64,000 nt of DNA from Argyresthia goedartella (taxonomy: Eukaryota; Arthropoda; Insecta; Lepidoptera; Argyresthiidae), in NCBI GenBank assembly GCA_949825045.1, contig OX463815.1, positions 27,271,356 through 27,335,355 on the forward strand. The letters run 5' to 3'. The position numbers were made by a program, and so were the translations under genes. Positions 34,272 to 44,735 of the stretch are shown in pieces. The notes below the pieces were generated by a model. That model was not told where the DNA came from, searched no databases, and was given only the letters and a program-made list of their open reading frames with translations. Position 1 is the stretch's first letter, and every line of letters starts with the position of its first letter.

Positions 34272-34647
34272 TAACGGTAAAATGTGTCTCTGTCAACTGG
34301 TTTTCAGCTTTTTAGGGAAAACTATAATAATAGATACGATTAATGTTTCAAATGCAAAACATAAAGAAAATGGAGAACATTTTACACCCTAATTTTTAAA
34401 TACTAGAAAAGATTGAAAGTGAATTTCCTTTCTCTTCCGTAAAAGGTACCATATCTAAGTAGGTATATGTATGATTTATCATAGTTTATATATATGCATG
34501 CTATATATTGTATTTTATGTATGTGAAGGTTTTTTTTATTGGTGTGGTTTTATATATTTTTAAGTAATTTTTGTATGTATGTATAGACTTTTATTGCGTA
34601 CTAGGACTGCCCTGTATTATAAACTCTCCTGCATGTCTTACCTAGAT

Positions 34648-34755
34648 CTGCTGAAAGAAATCTCTTTTTAGAGATAAGCTCGCCTTTGATAATAACATTT
34701 CTTGTAACTGCCTGTGACTTTATATTATCTGTGCAATAAAGAATATGAATATTAA
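34648..34755 (+). repeat. 3' end of a CR1-like LINE, copy 2
   Basis: GATCTGCTGAAAGAAATCTC, TTTTTAGAGATAAGCTCGCC and GTGCAATAAAGAATATGAAT. Upstream (34440-34640) TATGTA-rich text resembles the same 3' UTR. It is 5'-truncated. Confidence 0.7.
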
Positions 34756-34805
34756 TATGAATTTAATACTAAAGTGGCAATGAAAATAAACACACACAAA
34801 AAAAA

Positions 34806-35760
34806 AAACTGTCAAATCAAATCAAATCAAATCAAATCAAAAATTATTTATTTCCATAGGATGTTGTTACATCACTTAGATCCGTCATTACATTTTTTTG
34901 GGTGAGTGAATGGCGGAATCTGTGGAGAAGAGCTCACCGAAGAAACTCCACAGTCGTCGCATCTTTTGCGTTTCCTTTTTTAAATAAAATATTGTCAAAT
35001 TACAAAATGAATGCTAATTATATATCGAAACAGCCTGTTACTCAAACAATCTATTCCCATGGACATCTGTCCTCTAAGTAATCAGATATCCTATAGTAAC
35101 CTTTTTTATACAATTTCTGTTTTATTATTATTTTAAACTTGTCTAACGGTAAGTTTTTAATATCAGTAGGGACCTTATTGTAATAGCGTATAGAATTGCC
35201 TTTAAAAGAATTACTAATTTTATGTAGTCGGCTTACATAAGCAACCAACTTGTCTTTATTTCTAGTATTAAAATTGTGTATATCACTGTACTTCTGAAAA
35301 TTAGTTATATTTCTTTTTACATACACAAGATTGTCATAGATATATTGAGACACAAATGTCAGAATATTGATTTCTTTAAACTTTTCCCTCAGTGACACTC
35401 TAGGCCCTAATCTATAAATTGCACGAACAGCCCGTTTCTGCAGAATAAATATACTATTAGCATTCGCAGCGTGACCCCACAATAAAATACCATAGGTCAT
35501 TAGACTATGAAAGTAACTAAAGTAGACTAGTCTAGCGGTGTCTACGTCGGTAAGAGCTCTAATTTTTTTAACTGCGAACGCTGCCGAACTCAGTCTGTTC
35601 GACAATTTATTTATTTGAGGATCCCATTGTAGTTTGGCGTCCAAAGTAATGCCCAAAAAGACAGTCGACTGCACAAGGTCCAATCTCTGTCCTTTTATAA
35701 ATATGTCTGTAGTTACCGGGTTCACATTGGGTAACACGAATTTAATACATTTAGTTTTCT
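34806..35760 (-). pseudogene. 5'-truncated LINE: RT C-terminal part with 3' UTR
   Basis: The open frame 35737-35051 encodes 228 residues of the region after the RT catalytic site: FLGITLDAKLQWDPQI, LVYFSYFHSLMTYGILLWG, LQKRAVRAIYRLGPRVSL, then NSIRYYNKVPTDIKNLP and KGYYRISDYLED. This is the thumb and C-terminal region of jockey/CR1-related LINEs. The 3' UTR contains a strong hairpin (34920-34953) and ends in a (GATTT)5 tail at about 34818-34842 on the minus strand, a microsatellite tail in place of poly-A. A decayed relative sits at 52998-53456. The 5' end stops next to a foldback element. Confidence 0.9.
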
Positions 35761-35824
35761 TTTCATTAAGTAATAAACTGTCTACTTATTACGGTTGATC
35801 GGATATAGTAAACATCAGTATTAG

Positions 35825-36073
35825 CGTAGGCGCACCGCAAAGTCCATTTCATCGTTCGTTTCGGCCAAAAATACAAAGACGCCACTATGCGGTAGGAGTA
35901 AGTGGCGCATATTTCAAGCTTCCGTAGCCGAAAGGTGCCCAAATGGGACCAAGTCTCCGCTGTCTGACCGTCCATTCGTCCGTCCATTCTTCCGCATATC
36001 TATCAAGATGGCGTCTTTGTATTTTTGGCCGAAACAAACGATGAAAAGGACTTTGCGGTGCGCTTACGCTAAA
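35825..36073. mobile_element. Foldback element with about 62-base arms
   Basis: The left arm (AGCGTAGGCGCACCGCAAAG ... ACAAAGACGCCA) and the right arm (TGGCGTCTTTGTATTTTTGG ... TTACGCT) are inverted copies with a few mismatches, around a 125-base centre. No coding capacity. The centre contains a CCGTCCATTCGTCCGTCCAT tract. It looks like a MITE or the palindromic end of a larger repeat continuing to 36310. Confidence 0.75.
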
Positions 36074-36310
36074 ACTATTGATTTAATAAAATAGAGTTTA
36101 AGCGAAGAATTATAGGAAATTTTCTCTTGTTTTATTTTTGTTTTTAACACTGTTATCGTATTTCGTAGACGAGAACACATTGGCTGTTAGTGGGGGGTAA
36201 AGCGTCAGGTGTGGGTAGAGATATGCGATTTTACACTGCACCCAAAAGTATCATGTGACAAAAGTTAAGAATTTGTATCTTATTCCTACACAATGATTAA
36301 ATAAAATTAC
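36063..36310. repeat. Dispersed repeat shared with 51320-51600
   Basis: TACGCTAAAAC, TATAGGAAATTTTCTCTT, a GGTAAAGCGT-like phrase and TATCATGTGACA occur in the same order at 51330-51540. The copies are diverged. The family is not recognised. Confidence 0.6.
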
Positions 36311-36508
36311 TGCGTTAAGAGTAAAGACGTGATACTACAAAATATGATAACGTTCAATTGTATCTACAGCGCATAACTATATGATCCAAATACGGTCCAA
36401 AGTAAAAATTAATAGATTTCTCTTGAAGGAGCAATAGAAAGCAAAGTCACATGCAAATATCGTGGAGCCTCGAAGCAAGGCAGCAAATGTAAGCTCGATT
36501 TGGAAGTT

Positions 36509-36527
36509 TTGACCTGGGGCAAGGTCG
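36509..36527 (+). promoter_or_regulatory. TTGACC...AAGGTC element upstream of gene E
   Basis: TTGACCTGGGGCAAGGTCG, 33 bases before the TATA box. Same motif as genes C, D and F but closer to the TATA box; the second promoter box is not evident. Confidence 0.55.
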
Positions 36528-36559
36528 GCTGTCAATAAATAAGTAGAAGAACCTGTTGG

Positions 36560-36566
36560 TATAAAA
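36560..36566 (+). promoter_or_regulatory. TATA box of gene E
   Basis: TATAAAA, 68 bases before the ATG at 36628. A TTCAGT initiator-like phrase follows at 36601. Confidence 0.8.
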
Positions 36567-36627
36567 CCAGTACCACAAAATTATAGGTTATCATTCACTG
36601 TTCAGTATCTACAGAGAAAACAACGCA

Positions 36628-37510
36628 ATGTTCTCCAAAGTAAGTGGTAGTGAAGTGAGCGATTAGAGAAATACATATACATCTTTACAAACATCATTCG
36701 CACTATTACTTATTCGTACATTGTTTAATAAGAGTCATGAATTTTGTAGATCCTTGCATTGAGCGCCGTGCTGGCGGTGTCGGCTGCAGGTCTGCTGCCC
36801 GAGCCGCACCACTACTCCTCCGCCGCCGCCGTCTCCTCACAGAGCATCGTGCGTCACGACCAGGCTCATGCCACCCCCGTCGCCAAGCTCGCCCTCGCAG
36901 CCCCCGTGTACCACGCCGCCCCTGCCCCAGTTGCCTACCACGCCGCCCCCGCTCACTACGCAGCCGCCCCCATCCACTACGCCGCGCCCGTCGCCAAACT
37001 GGTATCCGCTCACCACGAGGAGGAATACGATGTAAGTTTATCCCCTTGGTCTCGTCATCATCATGGTCAGATCCAACTTTTACGAAACTCTTTGCTGGTG
37101 TGCTCTTAGAGTAGCTCATGTTGACCATCGTGCCTTTGATGTGAACGTTTGTTCCGCTTCCTGTTTTCCCTAATCTGATGTGTTATACACAGTCTTTCGT
37201 GTTAGAGTTCTCTTACTGAGTGGAATGTTTGCTGTTGCAGGCGTACCCCAAGTACGAGTACACATATTCGGTCGCCGACGGTCACACCGGCGACAACAAG
37301 TCCCAGCAAGAGTCCCGCGACGGCGACGTGGTGAAGGGCTCGTACTCATTTCATGAGGCCGATGGCTCTATCAGGACTGTGGATTACACCGCCGATGATC
37401 ACAGCGGCTTCAACGCGGTGGTGCACAACACTGCCCCAACTCACGCGCACGCACACGTGCTCAAGGCCGCCCCGGTCTACGCCGCCGCCCCCGCTTACTA
37501 CCACCACTAG
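36628..37510 (+). CDS. RR-2 cuticular protein gene E
   Basis: Exons are 36628-36639 (MFSK), 36750-37031 (acceptor TTGTAG, donor GTAAGT) and 37241-37510 (acceptor TTGCAG, stop TAG), all phase 0, giving 187 residues. The signal peptide ([14 protein letters not shown]) differs from the one in C, D and F. Exon 2 has an extra VAKLALAAP unit. Exon 3 starts [20 protein letters not shown], with Tyr where the paralogues have His, and has [15 protein letters not shown]. It ends YYHH. More silent changes are present here than between C, D and F, so this is the most diverged of the four. The product is a secreted procuticle protein expected to bind chitin. Confidence 0.95.
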
Positions 37511-37597
37511 TTCTGCCACTACTTGCCCACATGATCGACGATTATTTATTGAAATATAGAAATAAGAACATTTAAAAATTTATTTGTTTACCTTTAT

Positions 37598-37958
37598 TGC
37601 TCCACGCTTAAATGAAGAGAGTTCAACTGGCTCTTGTCTTTCGCATTTTTTGAATACGAAAATAATGTTAACAGCGTTGACCATTGGGCCATCTTCCATT
37701 CCCTCCATCATATCCGAATTGACAAGAGATTTCAATGTAGATATTCTACAGGAGCTGCATAGGTCCGCAACTCTTCAGCTGCAAATGCAAAACTCTCCAA
37801 CGCTGTTCCGATAGAACAGGGCGTCCGGCAAGGAGCTTCTCTTTCGTCTAAACTTATTACCACCACCATCACCAATGTCCTGGAGAACGCATTGAAGACC
37901 GAAGACTGGAGCGAAAGAGATCTCAATGTTAACGAGGTATGTCTGTCTTCCACCTGAG
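37598..37958 (+). pseudogene. Decayed RTE-clade LINE reverse transcriptase
   Basis: Across broken frames the text resembles the RTE palm: a degraded FFEYENNVNSVDHWAIFHSL, then NSSAANAKLSN, then IEQGVRQGASLSSKLITTTI, where family members read GVRQGDPLSPKLF. Several frameshifts and stops separate the blocks. It lies directly after the 3' UTR of gene E. Confidence 0.75.
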
Positions 37959-38088
37959 GTTTAATATTGTTATGATTGGAAATACTTAATGTTTTCGCCC
38001 TAACTGGGTATAAAGAAAGTAAACCAAAAAGTTACCTGAACAACTTTGTTTAAACTAAAGTTAAATAAGGTAAGCTGAGGTCACTCCT

Positions 38089-38590
38089 GGCAACTTTCTG
38101 GATAGTAAGGAACCGTATACCATACCCCATCCGACGCATGGTGTACAAAGCACTAGGCGATTCCATAATTACGTACGGCTTGTCCAGTTACGGCCGTACA
38201 TATAATACCTACCTGAGTTCCACACAAAAGCTACAGACCAGGCTGCTGAAACGAATTGTATCACCGAAAATAAAAAACCAATTTGACAACGATGATATAA
38301 GCACTGTGGAGTACTTCCAATCACGCACAAAGTTCACTATTGCCTACTTAAAGAACAATTCTTCAATAAAAGTGATCGTCGAAAAATCAACCACCCTATA
38401 ATAACCAGGCGAATGGCGCAGAGTAAACTGGTTACTGTACGCGCAAACAATACCTACGGTGAGCGAACGAGCTCCTACATGATTCCGCGCTTAATCAATA
38501 ACCTACCTACACAAATCAGGAACTCGATCACGCAGACAAACATTAAATACAAACTAAAAACATACTTTCTCTCAAAATTGAATACCACTT
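38089..38590 (+). pseudogene. Decayed LINE RT C-terminal fragment
   Basis: IRRMVYKALGDSIITYGLSS and STQKLQTRLLKRIVSP match the region after the RT catalytic site in jockey/CR1-type LINEs. After a frame change near 38400 the text YGERTSSYMIPRLINNLPTQ is the usual end of such proteins. It is a different family from the 35 kb fragment. Confidence 0.75.
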
Positions 38591-38599
38591 GAGAACTGC

Positions 38600-39426
38600 A
38601 CACTCCTTTTTGATCTTTTCAATTGAGTATAGCTTATTTTATTTTAGATATAGCAATAAATACTGTATAATGAGTTATCAGACCACACACAAACCTCAGT
38701 GGTTTAAGTGGTGTTCAAGTATGTAACTCTGTTATTTTTAATACCTATGTCATTATTTTTTTTTTTTTTTTTTTTTTTTAATTAAGTAAATAAATTTAGG
38801 GTAGTGTTGTTGTTTATTCGATGATGCTAGTATGGAGAAGACATAATTTAGAGATTGCTTAGCTGCGGGTGTGGTCGAGCAGAGTTGCCAGGGGCAAGGG
38901 GTTGCGCGCGCAGGTTGACACCTCGCCGGATGAACTGGCGCGGCCTATTGCTAGGCCCGTATAAAGAACCTCCTTTTGGAGGGAAATGGCCTAGCTTACA
39001 GTCTGATGTAACCAATGTTGACTCCGGAACGCCGAAAGATTCATGCAGGACAACAAGGCACAAGGGTTTCTTAGCGCACTCCGCTGGTATTCAATAAAAG
39101 AGGTGCTGTGTTTACAGCCACGTAGGTTAATATTTATACGTATTACGTAGGTTATGTAGGAACAACTACGAGGACTGTCGTTCGAAGGGAAGGAGATATG
39201 GTAGGTAAGTAATAAAATACGAAGCAGCGAGCTCGTCGGCTTATTAGAAAACAAAGTGGCCAAGTTGTAGTAAATAATTAAGTGACTGGATGTTTGTGTT
39301 GTAACTTTGTTTTTCATAGTATTTGTATTAATGACAAAGTTGCCATCTTTGCTGTTTAAAAAAAATGTTTTATATCTTAAAAAACTACTTACTTTGTTTT
39401 GTTGAAACAAATTTTCTTTAAAATTG
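38600..39426. other. Intergenic with T run and unexplained GC-rich block
   Basis: A run of 24 T at 38756-38779 is followed at 38860-39070 by a GC-rich block (GAGTTGCCAGGGGCAAGGGG, CCCGTATAAAGAACCTCC) with a TATAAAG phrase. The block looks like part of a retroelement LTR or UTR, but no second copy is in the window. The five bases TGTAT before 39432 duplicate 43859-43863. Confidence 0.4.
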
Positions 39427-39431
39427 TGTAT

Positions 39432-39683
39432 TTTGCCAGAGGCAATTATAAGGAGAGCGACATCTTCGGGAGAAAAGTAAAAGGCTTGAGATGCGCGCAA
39501 ATACCAGACTATACTAGACTACTTTATTATAGGGAATCCTAGCTTATATACTAGGTTGGTACATGTTATTAATGACGTGCATAAGACGTAGTGCGTGATG
39601 AATATAAATATACCTTATCTGTGACGGTCGTCAACTTATCTTAACATTACGTGAAAATATGACTAACATAGTCGACCGGCACA
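39432..39683 (-). repeat. 3' LTR of LTR element
   Basis: 252 bases. It carries an extra 8-base TAGACTAC-like copy relative to the right LTR. On the minus strand it starts TGTGCCGGTCGAC and ends CTCTGGCAAA. Confidence 0.88.
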
Positions 39684-40301
39684 GATACTCCCCCCTTTAG
39701 GGAAAAAAATAAATTAATGTACTTATAACAATGGAAAAAATCTAAGTTAGATACCATAACAAACTTATCAACTGCAATAATAACTAGTAGTATTTTAATA
39801 AACATAAAACCAGATCTTAAGTGTGCATACTTTAACTTAATCTATTTTTATATATAAGGAAAGTCACTGTTAAATAAAACTAGATAGTAATAGCGCATAC
39901 TTCATCTTAATCTAAAGGTAATTCTGACACGAATCTAGAAAAATAAAGGAACTACGGTTATGTGAATTCTACATAAGTTTAAAGAATTACTTAATATTTA
40001 CCTACAGGCAAGTCTTGTGTCTGGCCGCACACTATATAAAATAAACTAAAAACTGGAAAACAGAAAAACACTAGGAAAATGGGGCTTCGCGGTTAGTAAA
40101 CTAACCTAACCTATAACCTGGAAAAGATCCGCAGGAGAGTCTGATGCTGCAGCCGCCCATGTTTTTTAGGGATCGATGAGTCAATTTACATCGCACGTCG
40201 TTGAAGTTGTAATCACTGTTTGTTTATAATTGCGACCGTACCTACACAAGGATGATTGTGCTGAATCAGCGTCAGCATTAAATCTGTAACCTTGGCTGTA
40301 G

Positions 40302-42923
40302 CCCTTTCAGGCCGAGATTTTTTTTTCTTAAATTGGAATATTTTGGCATAGATTTTAGAAGTAGGGCCTAAATAACATCTGCGAAAAATAATTTAAAAAA
40401 AAACTACTACCCCTAAAACCAGTCACAACCCTTGCACGATCGTGACGTTTCGACTTTAACTTTACTAGTGCACGATAGTGCAATGTTCGGTATTTGGGTG
40501 TTGAAGTACTTGTAAATCATAAATAAAACACATATCTTAGCAAAATCAACTTTTATCTTTAAGGTTCATCTTACAACAACCATAACAAGTTAGTAGAATG
40601 TAATAAAACTACCAACGAAATGAGATCATTAAAAAAATAACATCGTAATAATAATCAGTCTCTCTTATTACTTTAATCAGACTTGTAAATTGGGCAAGAT
40701 AAGTACTATTTAAACTTACTAATTATTTTTCTTATGATATGCCGCATAGCAGTTATTTTTTCTCGATAGGCACAGATACACGTCGCACTTTTCGCATCTA
40801 ATCTTTGAGCACACCTACCACAGTTTTCCATTCTGCATACGCGGGGACTAGCAATCTCGTCAAAGATTGGAAGGTGCTCGTAGCCGTCGTACCTTTTAGC
40901 TTGAGAGGGTTGGTTAGCTCTCTTGAACCTACACCTCAGGTTTGACTCCTCCGAAGCAGATTCGGCGTCACTCTCGCTAATCCTTTTTTGGCGTATTGGT
41001 GTGTTCGTTAGGCCATCTGCAACTTGCATCCTGAATTCAAGCAAATCAAATATTTTATTGCTTGGAATTGCAGCTGCTGTGGATTCTATTTTATACAGAC
41101 GCCAGGCATTGCACAGGGCCAGATCGAAAAAGTGCAGTATCACCTTCAATGTCCATTTTCTTGTCTTCATGAAAGTGCGGTAATATTCCATTGTCTGGTC
41201 AAGGATGTCAACACCCCCCATGTGCTTGTTGTAATTGGCAATGATTTTTGGAGCCGTAACATCCGTGAAAGCTGAGATATTTTTATTCCAGCGGCGCACA
41301 ACAGTGGTGTTATCTCCCGATGTGCAGTTTGATGCAACCAGCACGGACTTGTTGTCCATCCACTTGACAACTACTACGTCGTTACTCACAAATTGCTGCG
41401 ATTCACCCCGTTGCATGCGGCGATCAGCTTTGAAATCGACGTCTTTTCTCTCTGGTATCCGGTTCATCATCAGGGTTCCTGTACCATGCAGGCCAATGGA
41501 GTTTAGCTTTTCGAACAATGGTATGGAAGAGAAGTACCGGTCAAAGTAAATGCAGCTTCCCCTTGGAATGGACTTGGAAAGATGCTGAATTATCGATGCC
41601 CCGACCCCTAATGATCTGTCACCAATAGCCGTGTTGGCACCTTTGTAGACTTCAAAATCAACCATCAGACCATCATGGGTGGTTGCAACAAAGGCTTTTA
41701 GACCTTGCGGACGGGGCTTGGTCTTGATAACCTGTCGCAGTCCACGCGGACAAACACCACTGAATGGGATCATCTGCTCATCAATCGAATAATATCCCGG
41801 TTGTCTTTCGAGTCGATCACATGCTTTTTTGACTTGGTCCAGTATTGGCTGCACCTTCCAAAGTGTGTTAGTGTTCCCTGGTTGAGCAGTGTCGCTGTCA
41901 ACCACGTGCAATGCAGAACGAAGAGCTTTGAACCTGTCTCTAGTCATTACGTTTGCTACAATGTCCAAACGCAATCCATCTCGCCAGTACATGTGCATCC
42001 TCGGGTATGGGATGCATCCCATGATGAAATGAATGCCTACCAGCTTCTTCATTTCGGCAGCATTTGTATTTAAAATACGGCCAGTTTTGCGCATGTAGTA
42101 GTTATTAGTACACGTCGCAATTTTTTCGAAAAACTCATCATCAAAGTAGTCTTTGAAATACAATGAGAGGTCCCTGATTGCTCCTGGGTGTACACGTTGC
42201 GGGTAGTCGTGATCTTTTTGGTTAAATGGTACCTGTCTCCAAAGTCTTCTTCTAGCCTGTGGGGTTATACGCCGACGATGACGTGATGTAATTCTGCATC
42301 TTGGTTGAGGTGGTGGTGAGACTGACGACGAAGATCCGTCGTCATTGACTGCTGCCAGGTTAGATGGCCTCTGGATAGGTAATTCTTCGTCTTCACACAC
42401 GCCTTCTACCTCGGAGTCATTGCCATCACCGAGTAGTTCTAGAATTACATCACCAGAAAGCGGCTTTCCTACAAAAAACAAGAAAAATAGCACTTAATTC
42501 CATTACATGTAGTCAATACCTAAAACTGGGTAAAGTGGATTAGAACCGAATCATCACGATCGTGCATTTCATTTTCAAAGTAAATATTTTGCTTTGAAGT
42601 TGTAAGTTTAGTAATTTTAACCAATACAAACGAATGTGTCATAATCACAGCTAGTAATTAATAACAATTACTTAATGTATACAATGAAAAGTATATGAAT
42701 AAACAATACTTACGTGAAGCGGTGTCGCAGACATAAAACGCCGCCATCTTTGTCGCCTGACTTTGGTCAACTCATGGTTTAACCGACCGTAAATTATTAT
42801 TTAGAGTAAAGCGTGATCTATGCACGATCGATCGGTGCCGTCCTGGCTCCGAAAAGTTGATTCGCAAAAGCGCGGGATTTTTCAAAACAAAAGTCACGAT
42901 CGTGTAGGACCGTCCTTAAAGGG
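40302..42923 (-). mobile_element. piggyBac-like DNA transposon, 2.6 kb
   Basis: The ends are inverted: CCCTTTCAGGCCG at 40302 and, from the right end inward, CCCTTTAAGGACG at 42923. The CCC start and the length fit the piggyBac superfamily. Both ends are flanked by GTAG (40298-40301 and 42924-42927), where piggyBac normally duplicates TTAA. CACGATCGTG palindromes recur near both ends. It carries one spliced transposase gene that looks intact. Confidence 0.85.
40706..42747 (-). CDS. piggyBac-like transposase with one intron
   Basis: Exon 1 is 42747-42714 (MAAFYVCDTAS) with a GTAAGT donor. Exon 2 is 42468-40706, after a T-rich tract and TTGTAG acceptor. The joined frame has 598 residues and no stop. 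Domains: an acidic N-terminus, a basic RHRRRITPQARRR patch, then the DDE_Tnp_1_7 core with catalytic aspartates in SIDEQMIPFSG, CIYFDRYFSS and KHMGGVDILDQ. A Cys-rich finger follows at the end (CRMENCGRC...CICAY). The enzyme cuts and pastes its element in the nucleus. Without splicing, a shorter ORF starting at 42493 would replace exon 1 with intron-derived residues. Nothing looks disabled; the copy may be active or recently so. Confidence 0.9.
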
Positions 42924-43343
42924 GTAGGCAGTCAATGATCTCGTACGTCATATGTACGTGCGTGCTTTTCATTCACTCTTGAGTGAATATTAAGTTGACG
43001 ATTGATGAAATTTGTGTGCCTAAAAACCTTGGGATTTGGCAACATAGGGCGCATTTTGTACACCAATCGTTCATATATATATATCTCTCTCTCTTTTCAG
43101 TGATTTGATTATTCTTCGTGCGATGTTCTTCCTGGATGATTTCAATATTCGTTGAATTAGGTATATCGATGATGTTTCAATACTCTTCTGGAGTGGATGT
43201 TTCAATACTCTTCGGGCTGGAACGGCTTCCTATGTCTTGAACTTGAAAAAAACTGCTTGCTGTGAATGAATTTGCCGACGCGTTCATTTCTGTTGGTGCG
43301 AGCTCCATTTTGATAAATCAGCAGTCGGCTGACTATCGGTTCA
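42924..43343 (-). other. Interior remnant of LTR element, no intact gene
   Basis: This part, right of the piggyBac insertion, may continue the gag-like frame after stops and frame changes. The minus-strand text RNERVGKFIHSKQFF is readable, but no domain can be named. Confidence 0.35.
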
Positions 43344-43568
43344 TTATTCTTGCGGTATCTCGAGTTCGATGCGGGAAATCTTCAGTTGAATTCTTTTGGC
43401 TTCTGGTCCGTCATGGCTTGCTTGATGTCGTCTTGGTTTGGGTGGGGTCTTGATTATGGATTTTTGCAGCGTGGTTTGAAATAGGTATGCAGAAGTCGGG
43501 GCTCGGCGTTCTTGGACGAAGTGCTTCTTGCTTGCACTTCTAAGGTTTTTCTTCGTGGCTGGCTCCAT
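43344..43568 (-). pseudogene. Probable gag N-terminus of LTR element
   Basis: A 74-residue frame starting MEPATKKNLRSASKKHF, rich in Lys, Arg and Ser, begins 47 bases inside the 5' LTR edge, where gag should start. It then hits a stop. No capsid motif can be recognised, so the call rests on position. Confidence 0.5.
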
Positions 43569-43595
43569 GCTGCTATTACCGATCGTTGCTGATGT

Positions 43596-43613
43596 TCAGA
43601 AGTCGGGTCACCA
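43596..43613 (-). promoter_or_regulatory. Primer binding site of LTR element
   Basis: TGGTGACCCGACTTCTGA on the minus strand directly after the 5' LTR. It begins with TGG, complementary to a tRNA CCA end. The exact tRNA is not resolved. Confidence 0.6.
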
Positions 43614-43614
43614 C

Positions 43615-43858
43615 TTTGCCAGAGGCAATTATAAGGAGAGCGACATCTTCGGGAGTAAAGTAAAAGGCTTGAGATGCGCGCAAATACCAGACTATACTTT
43701 ATTATAGGGAATCCTAGTTTATATTCTAGGTTGGTACATGTTATTAATGACGTGCATAAGACGTAGTGCGTGATGAATATAAGTATACCTTATCTGTGAC
43801 GGTCGTCAACTTATCTTAACATTACGTGAAAATATGACTAACATAGTCGACCGGCACA
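43615..43858 (-). repeat. 5' LTR of LTR element
   Basis: 244 bases, the partner of 39432-39683. The right flank TGTAT completes the target duplication. Confidence 0.88.
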
Positions 43859-43866
43859 TGTATTAT

Positions 43867-44335
43867 AGTAGTTTATGTGACTGCTACATAATGGAGGGCA
43901 TTAACACTCGAGAGTAGGTTTATGAAACGAGCCGAAGGCGAGTTTCATAATAATATCACTCGAGAGTTTTAATGCCTAATTATGTACAGTTACATACACT
44001 AGTTTATCTACACACATATCATAAGCTCTCTTTGATGTGTTCAGGAACCGCATGTTTGACCGGCATTGTTTAGCTTGTTCTGTAGCACCAACTTCGGGCG
44101 TTCGAAATTTGAATTTCAGTACCAACTTCACAGACAAACTGGGGGCGGCATACTGGCGGGCGTCGGCTTTCGAAATTTGAATGTCATAATGTGTAGAAAT
44201 ATTACACATTATGTTTACAATGTGTAATTTTTCAGATAAGAAATGAGTTTTTACCAAGTAGTTTAACATTATGCTGATCGTAACGTGTGGTTTTTGTACG
44301 CAGTAAAGAGGGTTTATGATACGTGTGTAGATAAA
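43867..44335. mobile_element. Foldback element, partial second copy
   Basis: AGTAGTTTATGTGACTGCTA at 43867 is the same end as at 9068. This copy keeps the segment GGGCATTAACACTCGAGAGT ... GAAACGAGCCGAAGGCGAGT that the left arm of the 9068 copy has lost. It runs to a GTGTGTAGATAAAG-like phrase near 44330, so only one arm is present. It starts four bases after the target duplication of the LTR element. Confidence 0.75.
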
Positions 44336-44349
44336 GATATTTTGTAGAT

Positions 44350-44735
44350 TTTTTGTAGATTTTTCACTCTCTTACTTTAAAAGTTAGAGGGGAGGGGGAC
44401 ACACATTTTTCCACTTTGACGAACAATGGTTTCAGGAACCTCAATGTCATATTTAAAGACCTATCTATAGACACTCCACACATATAGGTTTGATGAAAAA
44501 AAAAATTTGCTTTCAGTTTCATTATTTTTCCAATTATTTAAATTTTTCAATTTTGGTATAAAAATCGTAAAGCGGTTCACAGAATACATCTACATACCAA
44601 GTTTCAACTGTGTAGTCTTAATAGTTTCTGCATAAAGTTGCTGTGACATACGTACGGACGGACGGACGGACGGACAGACAGACTTGACGAAAATATAAGG
44701 ATTCCTTGTTTCTCTATGGAACCCCAAAAACGGCA
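44350..44735. repeat. Dispersed repeat with (CGGA)n tract
   Basis: GCGGTTCACAGAATACATCT, CAAGTTTCAACTGTGTAGTC, a CGGACGGACGGACGGACGGA tract at 44655 and an AAGGATTCC...GGAACCCC ending are typical of a repeat widespread in Lepidoptera. A short related piece lies at 51178-51250. Confidence 0.6.

Larger units (their letters stand above)
39432..43858 (-). mobile_element. LTR retrotransposon remnant, hosting a piggyBac-like element
   Basis: LTRs at 39432-39683 and 43615-43858 are flanked by TGTAT duplications (39427-39431 and 43859-43863). On the minus strand the 5' LTR (right) is followed by TGGTGACCCGACTTCTGA, a primer-binding-like site. The 3' LTR (left) is preceded by AAAGGGGGGAGTATC, a polypurine tract. 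Only about 1.3 kb of the element's own interior remains, with a gag-like start. Pol is absent. The LTRs differ by an 8-base indel and about four substitutions, so the insertion is older than the CsRn1-like one. Confidence 0.88.

Noticed and set aside
40706..42493. Unspliced start of the piggyBac-like transposase at 42493
   Set aside because: MLFFLFFV is the translation of a pyrimidine-rich splice acceptor; an upstream exon at 42747-42714 joins in frame with consensus signals.
42916..42919. TTAA as the right target site of the piggyBac-like element
   Set aside because: Its inner neighbour GGACGGTCC has no inverted match at the left end, whereas CCCTTT ends a few bases outside match on both sides.
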